Positions 8,207 to 16,601 of a stretch of 64,000 nucleotides of DNA are shown one piece after another. A program made the translations under genes and the position numbers. Under the pieces are notes generated by a model. That model ran no database searches and was not told where the DNA came from. It saw only the letters and a list, made by a program, of their open reading frames with translations. How positions within the stretch are numbered: position 1 is the stretch's first letter; every line of letters starts with the position of its first letter. The stretch comes from Planctomycetota bacterium. GTDB lineage: Bacteria > Planctomycetota > UBA1135 > UBA2386. The DNA lies in NCBI GenBank assembly GCA_020638695.1, contig JACKIB010000002.1:62001-126000 (forward strand), written 5' to 3'.

Positions 8207-8971
8207 ATGCTGCCCCACGAGTTCCGCAACGCCGCCGGGGAGCGGCTGGCCCACAGCGCACACCCTGGCGCGCCCGGGTGTGATGACCTAGTGGTGATCG
8301 GCCACGGGTTGACCTCGGACAAGGACCGACCGTGGTCGGAGCGGCTGTCGGCAGAACTCGAACGCCGCGGCATCGCGTCGCTGCGGATCGCGTTCTCCGG
8401 CAACGGCGAATCGGAGGGGCGGTTCGCCGACTCGAACATCACCAAGGAGATCGCCGACCTCGGCTCGGTGCTCGACACACTGTCCGGCCGGCGCATCGCG
8501 TACGTCGGGCACAGCATGGGCGCGGCGGTCGGGTTGCTGCGCGCGGCCACGGACCCGCGGATCCGGGTGCTGGTGTCGCTCGCCGGCATCGCGCACACCG
8601 CGGCGTTCGCCGAACGGCTGCTCGGACACCTTCGACCGGGCGACCCCATCCTGGGCAAGGCGCACTGCCCGCTGTCGATGGACCTGGTGAACGACCTCGA
8701 GGCGATCGACTCGGTCTGCCCGACCGCCGCGGCGGTCGCGGTCCCGTGGTTGGTAGTGCACGGCGACGCGGATGCGATCGTACCGGTTCAGGACTCGATC
8801 GATCTGGCCGCCGGAACCGTCGCGGAGCTGCGGGTCCTGCGCGGCGTCGACCACTCGTTCACCACCACCGGAGCGCTCGACGCACTCGTCGCGACCGTGG
8901 TGCCGTGGCTCGCCGCTGCGCTCGATCGCGCACGCGGCGGCGCCGATCAGCGCAGTCCGAGCGTCTCGTAG
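8207..8971 (+). CDS. Alpha/beta hydrolase (serine hydrolase)
   Basis: 254 residues with an alpha/beta hydrolase fold: oxyanion-side motif VIGHGLTSDKDR near residue 30, nucleophile elbow GHSMG, catalytic-acid region HGDADAIVP and terminal His in GVDHSFT. This resembles the small dienelactone hydrolase/esterase-like family, whose members cleave esters; the substrate here is unknown. There is no signal peptide, so it is cytosolic. The ATG at 8207 places MLPHEFRNAAGERL at the start, which suits the family. Its 3' end overlaps the convergent metF gene by 25 bp. Confidence 0.85.
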   Translation: MLPHEFRNAAGERLAHSAHPGAPGCDDLVVIGHGLTSDKDRPWSERLSAELERRGIASLRIAFSGNGESEGRFADSNITKEIADLGSVLDTLSGRRIAYVGHSMGAAVGLLRAATDPRIRVLVSLAGIAHTAAFAERLLGHLRPGDPILGKAHCPLSMDLVNDLEAIDSVCPTAAAVAVPWLVVHGDADAIVPVQDSIDLAAGTVAELRVLRGVDHSFTTTGALDALVATVVPWLAAALDRARGGADQRSPSVS

Positions 8972-9843
8972 ATCCGCCGCGTCGCCGACGAACGGTTGAG
9001 CGTGTAGAAGTGGATCCCGCGGACGCGGTGGTCCAACAAGTCGCGGCACTGCTCGGTGGCCCAGTGGATCCCCACGCGTTCCACCGCCGCAGGGTCGCTT
9101 CCAGCGCGCTCGATGGCCCGCAGCAACGATGCGGGGAACCGCGCTCCCGCTGCCAGCTCGGCCATCCGCCGCATGCCACTGGCGCTGGTCACCGGCATGA
9201 TCCCGGCGAGGATCGGGACGCCGATGCCGGCGATCTCGCAGCGCTCCCGGAAGTCGTAGAAGTCGCGGTTGTCGAAGAACAGCTGGGTGACGATGTAGTC
9301 GGCACCCGCGTCGACCTTGGCCTTGAGGTGATCGATCTCCAGCAGGCGGTTGGGTGTCCCCGGATGACCTTCGGGGAAACCCGCGACCCCGATGCCGAAC
9401 CCACGGCGATCCGGGTGTCCACCCGACTCGTTGAACTTGCGGATGTAGCGCACCAAGTCGACCGCGTGCTGGAACGCGTCGTTGCCGCGATCCCACGGCT
9501 GCCGATCCGGCGGCACGTCGCCACCGAGCGCGAGGATGTTCTCCACGCCTGCCCGAGCGTAGCGCTCGACGATGTCGCGGATCTCGTGCTCCTGGTGACA
9601 CACGCAGGTCAGGTGTGGCACGGTGGTGAGCTCCGATTCGGAACGCAGTCGGATCACCAGATCGTGGGTCATCTCGCGCGTTGATCCACCCGCCCCGTAG
9701 GTCACCGACACGAAGCTGGGCTGCAGCCCTTCGAGCTCGGTGATGGTGCTGAACAACGCTCCCCAGGCCTGCTCGGTCTTCGGGGGGAAGAACTCGAACG
9801 AGAACGTCGTGTCGTGCCGCGCGAAAGTGTCGAGGATATGCAT
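8947..9843 (-). CDS. metF: Methylenetetrahydrofolate reductase
   Basis: Reduces 5,10-methylene-THF to 5-methyl-THF using FAD, supplying the methyl group for methionine. The 298-residue TIM-barrel protein has the N-terminal SFEFFPPKTEQAW, then VSVTYGAGGSTRE, HLTCVCH, NILALGGD and the QLFFDN block near the active site, all in the family order. Start MHILDTF at 9843. It is the last gene of the minus-strand operon, 40 nt after the glycosyltransferase, the only junction in that operon without an overlap. Its end overlaps the alpha/beta hydrolase tail by 25 bp, so the two transcripts are antisense there. Confidence 0.95.
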   Translation of the reverse strand: MHILDTFARHDTTFSFEFFPPKTEQAWGALFSTITELEGLQPSFVSVTYGAGGSTREMTHDLVIRLRSESELTTVPHLTCVCHQEHEIRDIVERYARAGVENILALGGDVPPDRQPWDRGNDAFQHAVDLVRYIRKFNESGGHPDRRGFGIGVAGFPEGHPGTPNRLLEIDHLKAKVDAGADYIVTQLFFDNRDFYDFRERCEIAGIGVPILAGIMPVTSASGMRRMAELAAGARFPASLLRAIERAGSDPAAVERVGIHWATEQCRDLLDHRVRGIHFYTLNRSSATRRIYETLGLR

Positions 9844-9883
9844 GGTGTCGCCGTCGGCCGAGTATGCGGCGGACGGTTCCGGG

Positions 9884-11032
9884 TCACAACGGCTGCCGCG
9901 CATCCCCGCGCGGCTTTCGCAGCTCGGCCAACGGGTAGGTCGTGCCGCGCCAACGCACTCCACCGTCGCGTAGCACGGTGCGTGCGGAGTGCAGCCCGGC
10001 GAACACCACCAGCGGTACCATGAACGGCGCGGCCAGCCCGGCGGCGATCCCGAACCCGTAGCGGCGGGCCATCACCCCCGCCGGCACCGCGGCGAGCATC
10101 ATCGCGGCAAACGCCGAGAAGCCCGGCCAGGACCCGATCACCACGCCGGCGAGCGGCAACGCGAACGCTGCGGACAGCAAGGTCGACTGCACCAGCAGCC
10201 GCGTCACGCTGAAGCCGAGCTTGGCGAACATGTTCTTCTCCAACACGCGCACGAAGCTGGCGGCGCTGTAGGCCCAGCGGACCTCGACGTCGCGGGCGGC
10301 GAGCAGCAGACGACTCCGGTACCCGGCGCTCCGCATGCGCTGGGCCAGGGCGAAATCCTCGACCACCTCGTGCCGCAACGCCGCATGGCCGCCGACCGAG
10401 CGGTATGCGGCACTGTCGACCAAGGTGAACGCGCCGACGCCGGCGTGGCCGAACCGCCGGTCGCGGTTGGCGCCGAGCGACATACCCAACATCCCGAGCG
10501 ATGCGAACAACACCACCGCGCGACCGGCAAAGGTGCAGTCCCCCAACCCCGGGAGCAGGCAGAGGTGCATCGCCTCGCTCCGCCGCGCGGCCGCGACCGC
10601 GCGCCGCACGACATCGGGCGCACACCACGTGTCCGCATCGACGAACAACAGCCATCCGTCGCGCACCTCCGCCGCGCCAATGCTGCAGGCGTGGCACTTG
10701 CCCAGCCATCCCTCGGGCACCCGATCGACGCGGACCACCCGCAGCCGTTCGTGCCGCGCCTGAAGGCGCAGCAGCAGTTCCGGCGTAGCGTCCGTCGACC
10801 CATCGTCGACCACGACCAGCTGCAATGCGACTCCTCGCTGTGCCAGCAAGCCCTCGACGCTGCGCTCGATGCGTTCCGCTTCGTCGCGAGCCGGCATCAC
10901 CGCCGTCACCGTCTCTGCCGACAGGTCGACCGACTCCGAGCTCGGCAGGTCCGCCAACGCACGCTCGCCCAGCCACGCGACGCAAGCGAGTGCTGCCCAT
11001 CCCGCGGCGGTGAGCAGCAACAGGATCGTCAC
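9884..11032 (-). CDS. HpnB-like family 2 glycosyltransferase, membrane-bound
   Basis: 382 residues. An N-terminal membrane segment (ILLLLTAAGWAALACVAWL) is followed by a GT-A domain with VTAVMPARDEAERIERS, LQLVVVDDGSTDATPE, VPEGWLGKCHAC and the metal-binding LLFVDADTW. A further block, VVEDFALAQRMRSAGYR, is the acceptor-side ED motif, and two or three hydrophobic C-terminal segments follow. The order and the EGWLGK motif resemble the hopene-associated glycosyltransferase HpnB, which would act on a lipid acceptor at the inner membrane; that specificity is inference. The GTG start at 11032 overlaps the stop of the upstream thioredoxin-like gene (GTGA). Confidence 0.85.
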   Translation of the reverse strand: MTILLLLTAAGWAALACVAWLGERALADLPSSESVDLSAETVTAVMPARDEAERIERSVEGLLAQRGVALQLVVVDDGSTDATPELLLRLQARHERLRVVRVDRVPEGWLGKCHACSIGAAEVRDGWLLFVDADTWCAPDVVRRAVAAARRSEAMHLCLLPGLGDCTFAGRAVVLFASLGMLGMSLGANRDRRFGHAGVGAFTLVDSAAYRSVGGHAALRHEVVEDFALAQRMRSAGYRSRLLLAARDVEVRWAYSAASFVRVLEKNMFAKLGFSVTRLLVQSTLLSAAFALPLAGVVIGSWPGFSAFAAMMLAAVPAGVMARRYGFGIAAGLAAPFMVPLVVFAGLHSARTVLRDGGVRWRGTTYPLAELRKPRGDARQPL

Positions 11033-12285
11033 TTCTTGCGCCGCGCTTCCGCCGCCTTGCGCGACTTCATGAACTCGAGCGCCTTGAGGCGGAGTTTCAT
11101 TCGCTCGAGCCACTCCGTCTTCGCGGCCGGCACGCCCGACTTCTCGATCGCCGCGATCGCTTCGGCGAACAACGCCGGATCCTCGGTGTTCTCGGCGTGG
11201 TTCAACAGGACCTCCCAGAACCTGACCGCCATCCGGTCCGTGGGGATGCGGCCCGCGCGCTTCATCGCCAGCAGCTTGTTGACCGCAACCGAGCGCGACT
11301 CGGCATCCGACGCGTCGATTCGTCGCAGGATCTCGGCAGCCGCGATGTCCGCTTCGATTCCCACCAGGCGCTGCTTCATCGACTTGAGCCATCCCTGCCG
11401 CGCCGCCGGGACGCCCATCTTCTCGATCGCCGCCAGTGCCTCGGCGAACAGCTCGGGACTGCCGCTGGTGTCGGCGTGGGCCAACAAGACCTGCCAGAAG
11501 GATGCCGCCATCTGGCCGGTGGGGATGCGGTTGCCGCGCTTCATCGCCAGCAGTCGCGACACCGCTGTCCCGTAGGACTTTGGGTTCGACTCATCGATCT
11601 GGCCGAAGATCGCCGCGATCTCCAGGTTCACCAGCCCGCCACGGATCCGCGCCCGCTGTGCCGCGTCCAGGTAGTCCGCCTTGCGCAGCGCGACCTCGAT
11701 CTCCGCCGGCGTGAGGTGACCCAGGGTGATCCGTCGAATCAGAAACTCCGCCTTGGCTGCTTTGTCGCCCTTCGCCGCGCGGTCGCGCAGGGCCACGTAC
11801 TCCGCGACCTCGCCGGCCAGCAGCTTCTTGAAGTTGGCCAGGGTCGGCTGCTCGTCGAAGCGGGCGATCGGCTTGCCCTCGGCATCGACCACCGCGAAGT
11901 ACGGGAACGATCGACCGCCCAGATCGGTCAGCAGGCGCTGGAAACGGTCCTGCGCCACCAACGACGTCACGTGGCAGAACCGCTCCACCGAGGACGTGGC
12001 TCCGAGGAACGCTGGCTCGGCGAGCAATCCCTGCTCGAGGATCGCGCACGAGGGGCAGGGCGCGTAGCTGCGGGTGAAGTAGATCAGGATCGGCTTGCCC
12101 GATTTGGCCGCCTTTACCCGCACCGCATCGTAGTCGGTCGACCAAGCGCCCTTGGCGAGGAACGGCGCCGCGAGCTTCGCATCGCGAAGCTCGACCAACC
12201 GCTTCTGGTCCCCTTGCGCCGCCAGCGAAGCCACTGTTCCGGCGACCCAGCAGACACCGAGCACGAGACGTGGGAACGCGGTCAT
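11029..12285 (-). CDS. Secreted thioredoxin-fold protein with CPSC site (paralogue 3 of 3)
   Basis: 418 residues, exported (MTAFPRLVLGVCWVAGTVASLAAQ). A thioredoxin-like domain follows: ILIYFTRSYAPCPSC, with the redox pair at Cys77 and Cys80, then FCHVTSLV and the cis-Pro region GGRSFPYFAVVDAEGK. After the fold comes a long helical C-terminal part with an internal duplication (RLLAMKRGNRIPTGQMAASFW and KLLAMKRAGRIPTDRMAVRFW, each followed by AIEK.GVPAA). The redox pair predicts a periplasmic thiol oxidoreductase or disulfide reductase; partners are unknown. The ATG at 12285 lies in ATGA with the stop of the Sec-containing paralogue. It is the longest of the three, owing to the duplicated tail. 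Confidence 0.85.
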   Translation of the reverse strand: MTAFPRLVLGVCWVAGTVASLAAQGDQKRLVELRDAKLAAPFLAKGAWSTDYDAVRVKAAKSGKPILIYFTRSYAPCPSCAILEQGLLAEPAFLGATSSVERFCHVTSLVAQDRFQRLLTDLGGRSFPYFAVVDAEGKPIARFDEQPTLANFKKLLAGEVAEYVALRDRAAKGDKAAKAEFLIRRITLGHLTPAEIEVALRKADYLDAAQRARIRGGLVNLEIAAIFGQIDESNPKSYGTAVSRLLAMKRGNRIPTGQMAASFWQVLLAHADTSGSPELFAEALAAIEKMGVPAARQGWLKSMKQRLVGIEADIAAAEILRRIDASDAESRSVAVNKLLAMKRAGRIPTDRMAVRFWEVLLNHAENTEDPALFAEAIAAIEKSGVPAAKTEWLERMKLRLKALEFMKSRKAAEARRKK

Positions 12286-13247
12286 CGCCCCACTTCCTTC
12301 GGTTTGCTGTTCAACTCCTTCAGCCGAGCGGTGTTCTTGGTGACGAACGATTTCGCGGTCATGCCGCCCGCCTTCATCGCGGTGAACGCGATGCCGAACG
12401 TCTTGGCGTCGCGACGCAACCACGCATCTTCGAGGATCACGAACCATGCCGTCAGCCCGGCGGGCCCCTCCGGCAGTCCGAGATCCGCGTGCTGCGCGAG
12501 CAGCTTCTTGGCGTACGGGGCGAACGTCTGTGGTTTGCTCTCGTCCAGTCCGGCGAGCGTCTTGTTGGTCAGCATCTCTACCAGGCGGTCCTTCACCTCG
12601 GCGACCTGGTCCTCGGTCAGGAACGTGCCCTTGCCGATCGCTGCACGCAGCTCGTCGATGCCTTGGTGATCGAGCTCGAAGCGCCGCATGAAGAACTCGC
12701 GCTTCGCCGCGGCGTCGCCGGTGGCCGCCTTCTTCTGCAGCGCGTAGAACGACGCCACGTCACCCTCGAGGGCGGCTGCGAACGCCCCCACCCCGAGTTC
12801 GCGCATCTTGGCGTAGCTCACCTGCGCCAACAGGTTCGCCTGCGCATCCAGGAACGCGATATACGGCGGCCCCGCCCCACCCTTCTCCTGCAGAAGATTC
12901 GGGTGCGGCTCCCCATCGACCTTGGACGTGACGTGGAGAAACGGCACCACCCGCGCGCTGAACTTCTTGAACTCGGCACTGGAGAGCGGACCGCGCTCCA
13001 GCTTCGCACAGGGCGGTCAAGGTGCGTACGACCGCGTGAAGTAGGCGAAGATCACCCGCCCCTGGAGCTTTGCTCGCGCCTTGGCCCGCGCCAGATCGGT
13101 GACCCACTCGGCGTTCTTCAGGAACGGCTCCGCGAGCTTCTTGTCGCGCCGTGCGCGCAACTCGCGCTGCTCGGCGCTCGTCTCCCGCTGGGCGAGAGCC
13201 GGGACGGCAACTGCGCCGATAACCGTGATCACGGTGAACCAATTCAC
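12282..13247 (-). CDS. Putative selenoprotein: secreted thioredoxin-fold protein with U-P-P-C site (paralogue 2 of 3)
   Basis: The frame runs from GTG at 13247 to the TGA at 12282-12284 with a single internal TGA at 13017-13019 (codon 77). Before it the product reads signal peptide (NWFTVITVIGAVAVPALA), then KLAEPFLKNAEWVTD and VIFAYFTRSYAP. After it, PPCAKLERGPLSSAEFKKF and VVPFLHVTSK continue in the same frame. The downstream paralogue reads YFTRSYAPCPSC with Cys also at codon 77. The TGA therefore stands precisely for the nucleophilic cysteine, giving U-x-x-C, a classic selenocysteine redox site. A SECIS-like hairpin lies 15 nt downstream. With readthrough the protein has 321 residues. Start and stop overlap both neighbours by 4 nt, so a true stop at codon 77 would break coupling. 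The alternatives are a nonsense mutation or a sequencing error. Confidence 0.75.
12979..13001 (-). promoter_or_regulatory. SECIS-like hairpin downstream of in-frame UGA
   Basis: In the mRNA, CUGGAG (13001-12996) pairs with CUCCAG (12984-12979). A C-U mismatch then separates this from two G-C pairs capped by the 5 nt loop GGUCC (12992-12988). The stem starts 15 nt after the UGA and the loop 24 nt after it, within the range of bacterial SECIS elements. The loop contains GGUC, the same as the SelB-binding loop of E. coli fdhF. The structure is drawn by eye, not computed. Confidence 0.6.
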
Positions 13248-14161
13248 TTGTGCGCCTCTGACTTCAGGCGGCGGAGCACGCGGTCCTCGTCTTCGAACTT
13301 CATCCGTGGGAACTCCTGCTTGAGGGTGTCGAGCGCTTCCTCGTAGAGCTCGGGCTTGTTGCGCTGCTCGGCGAACCACATCAAGTGGCGCCAATACGGA
13401 TACACGGCCGGGCCGGTCGGCGAACGACCCTTCTTCTTCATCGCGTAGAACGCCTCGCCGGCCTTGACCCGGGCCTTGACGTCGGAACCCGCACGTCGCG
13501 CCACCCACAGGATCTCCGCGACCGACAGCAGCGGATCCAGTTCGGCGCGCTGCGCCTTGCTCAGGCGCAGACCGCGCAGGCGCTTCTTCGCCCCCGGAAA
13601 GTCGAGGTGATCGAGCTCGAGCTGCTTTCTGAGCAGCGGCAGGCCCGCATCACGTTCTCCGGCCGCAACCCGCTTCTCCAGTGCAGCCAGCTCCTCGAGT
13701 TCGCTCAGTCCCTTGGTGAAGTCCGCGAGGCGCTCGCCCTTCACCACGTAGAGCACCTTGCCCTTGGCATCCATGAACAGGATGCGCGGGAACGCCGTGC
13801 CACCCTTGGCCTTGAACAGGTCCTGGTGCTTGTCGGTCTTGACCCCGGTGGTCAAGTGGCAGAACGGGACCACCTTGGTGGCGAACTGCTTGAACTCCGG
13901 CTCGGCGAACACCCCACACTCCAACGACAGGCTGTCGATGCACCGCTCGTCCGACCGGGTGAAGTAGGCGAAGATCAGCTTGCCGGACTTGACTGCCTGG
14001 GCCTGCGCCGCCGGGTAGTCGAGCTGCCACGGGACGAACTTGAGGAAGGGAAGCTGCAGCTTGCCGTCGCGCTTCTCGGCCAGGCGCTGCTGCGACTGCG
14101 CCGCCGCGGTGGCGAGGAGCAGCGAGCACACCGTGATGCAGGATCTCGGAGAGAGTGCCAT
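13244..14161 (-). CDS. Secreted thioredoxin-fold protein with C-I-D-S site (paralogue 1 of 3)
   Basis: 305 residues with signal peptide MALSPRSCITVCSLLLATAAA. The thioredoxin-like domain reads LIFAYFTRSDERCIDSLSLECGVF: the first redox cysteine is kept (Cys74) but the second position of CxxC is Ser77, and an extra Cys82 lies on the following helix. VVPFCHLTTG and GGTAFPRILFMDAKGK continue the fold, followed by a Lys/Leu-rich helical tail. A monothiol CxxS site, or a displaced Cys74/Cys82 pair, predicts a different redox role from the CxxC and UxxC siblings, such as isomerase-like or mixed-disulfide chemistry; this is inference. It is the first gene of the five-gene operon, and its TGA overlaps the GTG of the Sec gene. 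The Ca. 270 nt upstream shows no clear promoter. Confidence 0.84.
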   Translation of the reverse strand: MALSPRSCITVCSLLLATAAAQSQQRLAEKRDGKLQLPFLKFVPWQLDYPAAQAQAVKSGKLIFAYFTRSDERCIDSLSLECGVFAEPEFKQFATKVVPFCHLTTGVKTDKHQDLFKAKGGTAFPRILFMDAKGKVLYVVKGERLADFTKGLSELEELAALEKRVAAGERDAGLPLLRKQLELDHLDFPGAKKRLRGLRLSKAQRAELDPLLSVAEILWVARRAGSDVKARVKAGEAFYAMKKKGRSPTGPAVYPYWRHLMWFAEQRNKPELYEEALDTLKQEFPRMKFEDEDRVLRRLKSEAHK

Positions 14162-14431
14162 GTCGCTCCAGAGTCTACGGGACAGCCGATGCCAGGGGCG
14201 CGGACCCGAGAGAATCCGCGCACGGCGCCGAGCCAGGACCGATCGCGAGGTCCAGCCCGAAGACAGCGTGCTTCCCCGTCGAGCGCGGGTCCCGACGTTC
14301 GACGAACCCAGTGACGCCCTGGCACCGTCGCAGCAGCGCGGTCGTGAAGGGTCCCCACACCTCACCGGAATCCGTAGTCGGGTCGCGGGTCTTGGCAACC
14401 GTGCGACGGCCCGCCAAGCTTGCCACGGAAC

Positions 14432-15190
14432 ATGGAGCGAGGATTCGCGAGCCGCTACGAGGAACTCGGCGCGTGGCACTGGTGGTTTCGAGGTCGGGAA
14501 CGGATCCTCGCCGCCGCACTGCACCGCAGCTTGCTCGAACCCCCGCGCCGCGTGTTGAGCGTCGGCTGCGGGCCGCCGCGGCACCTCGATTGGTTGCAGC
14601 GGATCGCCGACCCACGCGGTCTGGTGGTCGGACTCGACCTCGATGCGACCGGGGTGCTGCGCAGGTCGGGGCTCGCCGACCGCCCGGCGGCGCGCCGCAC
14701 CATGCTGGTCGCGGATCTCGAGGTGGAGCTGCCGCTGCGCAGCGGTGCGTTCGACTTGGTGGTCGCGCTGGACGTCGTCGAGCACCTCGACGACGACGTC
14801 ACCGCGCTGCGTCGGCTCGGCGCCCTGGTCGCCCCCGGTGGGTTGTTGGCGGTGACCGTGCCCGCGTTGCCGTGGCTCTGGGGGCAGCAGGACGTGATCG
14901 CCGAGCATCGCCGACGGTACACCGCGGGTGGACTGCGCGGGGCGCTGCGGGCCGCGGGACTCCAACCGACGCACCTCGGGCACTTCAACACCATCCTGTT
15001 GCCGCCCATCGCTGCAGTGCGGCTCGGTCGCCGCTTGCTACCGCGACGCGCTCCGCACAGCGATTTCGACGGAGCACGGCCGGGTCTGGCCAATCGTGTG
15101 CTCGAGCAGGTGTTCGCCGCCGAACGCCACGTCGTCGGCCGGGTCTCGCTGCCGCTCGGCGTCAGTCTGCTGGCGATGATCCGTCGCTGA
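14432..15190 (+). CDS. Class I SAM-dependent methyltransferase
   Basis: 252 residues with a Rossmann methyltransferase core: motif I VLSVGCGPPRHL, acidic loop VVGLDLDA, motif around DLVVALDVVEHLDDD, and APGGLLAVTVPA. The N-terminal WHWWFRGRERIL pattern is common in methyltransferases that sit in surface-glycan or lipid loci and act on sugar or lipid intermediates; the substrate is unknown. ATG at 14432 is chosen; an in-frame TTG at 14420 is possible. No good Shine-Dalgarno is visible for either. The 3' end overlaps the convergent flippase gene by 29 bp, and that neighbour supports an envelope-polymer role. Confidence 0.82.
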   Translation: MERGFASRYEELGAWHWWFRGRERILAAALHRSLLEPPRRVLSVGCGPPRHLDWLQRIADPRGLVVGLDLDATGVLRRSGLADRPAARRTMLVADLEVELPLRSGAFDLVVALDVVEHLDDDVTALRRLGALVAPGGLLAVTVPALPWLWGQQDVIAEHRRRYTAGGLRGALRAAGLQPTHLGHFNTILLPPIAAVRLGRRLLPRRAPHSDFDGARPGLANRVLEQVFAAERHVVGRVSLPLGVSLLAMIRR

Positions 15191-16523
15191 CCGAGTGGCT
15201 ACCGCGCAGCGGCAGCAGCAGCAGCGGTAGGAACCCGAGCTGTCGGCCGGCGATCACTGCCATCATCGACACGTCCACGATCACGCTGACCGTGGTGGCG
15301 ATCGCCGCTCCGTGCGTGCCGAGTCGCGGAATGAGCAACGCGTTGCCGACCAAGTTCAGCACGGTCGACCCCGCCAAAGCCACTGCGAGCACCCGCTCCC
15401 GCCCGGTCATGGTCAACAACACCGCCATCGGGCCAGCCGCGGCGCGGAACACGATGCCGACGATGAGCACCAGCATCGGCGGATATGCAGCAGGGAACTC
15501 GGGACCGAACCAGGCGAGCAACCAACGGCCGAACAGCACCAGCACGACCGCCCCCAGCAGGGTGGGCAACACCACCCAGGTCCGCATTCGCCGCGCCAGG
15601 TCGACGACTTCGCCATCGCGACCACTGGAGTGCAACTCGGCGATCTTCGACGCGCAGAACCCCTCCGCCGCGTACATGATGAACAACAGCGTGGTCCCGG
15701 TGCGCACCGCGATGTTGTAGACCGCCACGTCTTCCGGCCCCCGAAGCACGCCGAGCATCACGATGTCGGTGTACGACAGCAGCAGCTCGAACGAGGTCAC
15801 CAACATCAACGGGATCGAGGTCCGCAGCCACAAGCTTCGCTCCGCACGGTCCGGGAGCACGGTCCGGTGCGGCGCCAGCGAGCGCCGGTAGGCGATCGCC
15901 TGCAGCAAGAGAGTCAGCCCCACGGCTGCTGCCCCGGCGATCGTCATCGCCTGGCCGGTCCGCGCGTTCAGCAGCAAGATGGCGACCGCGGCGAACAACA
16001 GGAACAAAGACGGGCGCAGCGCGAAGCTCGGCACCGCGACCTGGTGCAACCAGCGAAAGCCCCGCGCGATTCCCTCGTAGAGATTCGACAGCGCGACCAC
16101 CGGGACCAGCGTCAGGGTGGTCAACACCGGTGTGGTGTAGGGATGCTCGAACGCCGGATCGCGCACCGACACGACGAGCACGCCCAGCCCCAGCGCCGCG
16201 AGCGACGCGACGATCGCCACGCGATGCCCGGTGCGCAGCACCCCCCGCACCCGCGCCCAGTCCCCGGCGTTCTGGTAGCTGGCGACGAAGCGCACCAGCG
16301 AAGTATCGAAGCCGAGTGGCGTCAGGAACGACAGCACGACCATCCATGTCCACGCGAACACGTAGATCCCGAGCTGCTCGGTGCCGATCTCGCGAGCCAG
16401 GTACATCTGCGTGAGGTACTGGACCGCTGCCCCGTAGATCCGCGCACTCAACGCCACGACCGCACCCTTCATCAGGATGCTGGCGCGCAGTCTCGAGGCG
16501 AGGGGTCGGAGCCGGACGAGCAT
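15162..16523 (-). CDS. MOP-family polysaccharide flippase (Wzx-like)
   Basis: 453 residues of almost entirely hydrophobic segments separated by short basic loops, about 12-14 membrane helices. The order and the GFDTSLVRFVASYQNAG, LLSYTDIVMLG and TLLGAVVLVLFG segments fit the polysaccharide transporter and MurJ/Wzx branch of the MOP superfamily, which flips undecaprenyl-linked glycans across the inner membrane. ATG at 16523 (MLVRLRPLASRLRASILMKG) gives the usual short basic N-terminus; an ATG 33 nt earlier would add a non-homologous extension. It converges on the methyltransferase with a 29 bp overlap. Confidence 0.87.
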   Translation of the reverse strand: MLVRLRPLASRLRASILMKGAVVALSARIYGAAVQYLTQMYLAREIGTEQLGIYVFAWTWMVVLSFLTPLGFDTSLVRFVASYQNAGDWARVRGVLRTGHRVAIVASLAALGLGVLVVSVRDPAFEHPYTTPVLTTLTLVPVVALSNLYEGIARGFRWLHQVAVPSFALRPSLFLLFAAVAILLLNARTGQAMTIAGAAAVGLTLLLQAIAYRRSLAPHRTVLPDRAERSLWLRTSIPLMLVTSFELLLSYTDIVMLGVLRGPEDVAVYNIAVRTGTTLLFIMYAAEGFCASKIAELHSSGRDGEVVDLARRMRTWVVLPTLLGAVVLVLFGRWLLAWFGPEFPAAYPPMLVLIVGIVFRAAAGPMAVLLTMTGRERVLAVALAGSTVLNLVGNALLIPRLGTHGAAIATTVSVIVDVSMMAVIAGRQLGFLPLLLLPLRGSHSVSDGSSPAD

Positions 16524-16601
16524 GTCCCGCCAAGATAGCCGCCGACCAGCCCACACCAGCTACGCTTGCCCCGGCAGCCGGCGTTTCCTTCCCCCGATAG
16601 A

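Noticed and set aside
13017..13508. Treating the middle thioredoxin gene as a pseudogene or as two separate ORFs
   Set aside because: Frame, homology and gene overlaps continue unbroken across the TGA, which falls exactly on the catalytic Cys codon and is followed by a SECIS-like hairpin. A random nonsense mutation at that one codon is unlikely.
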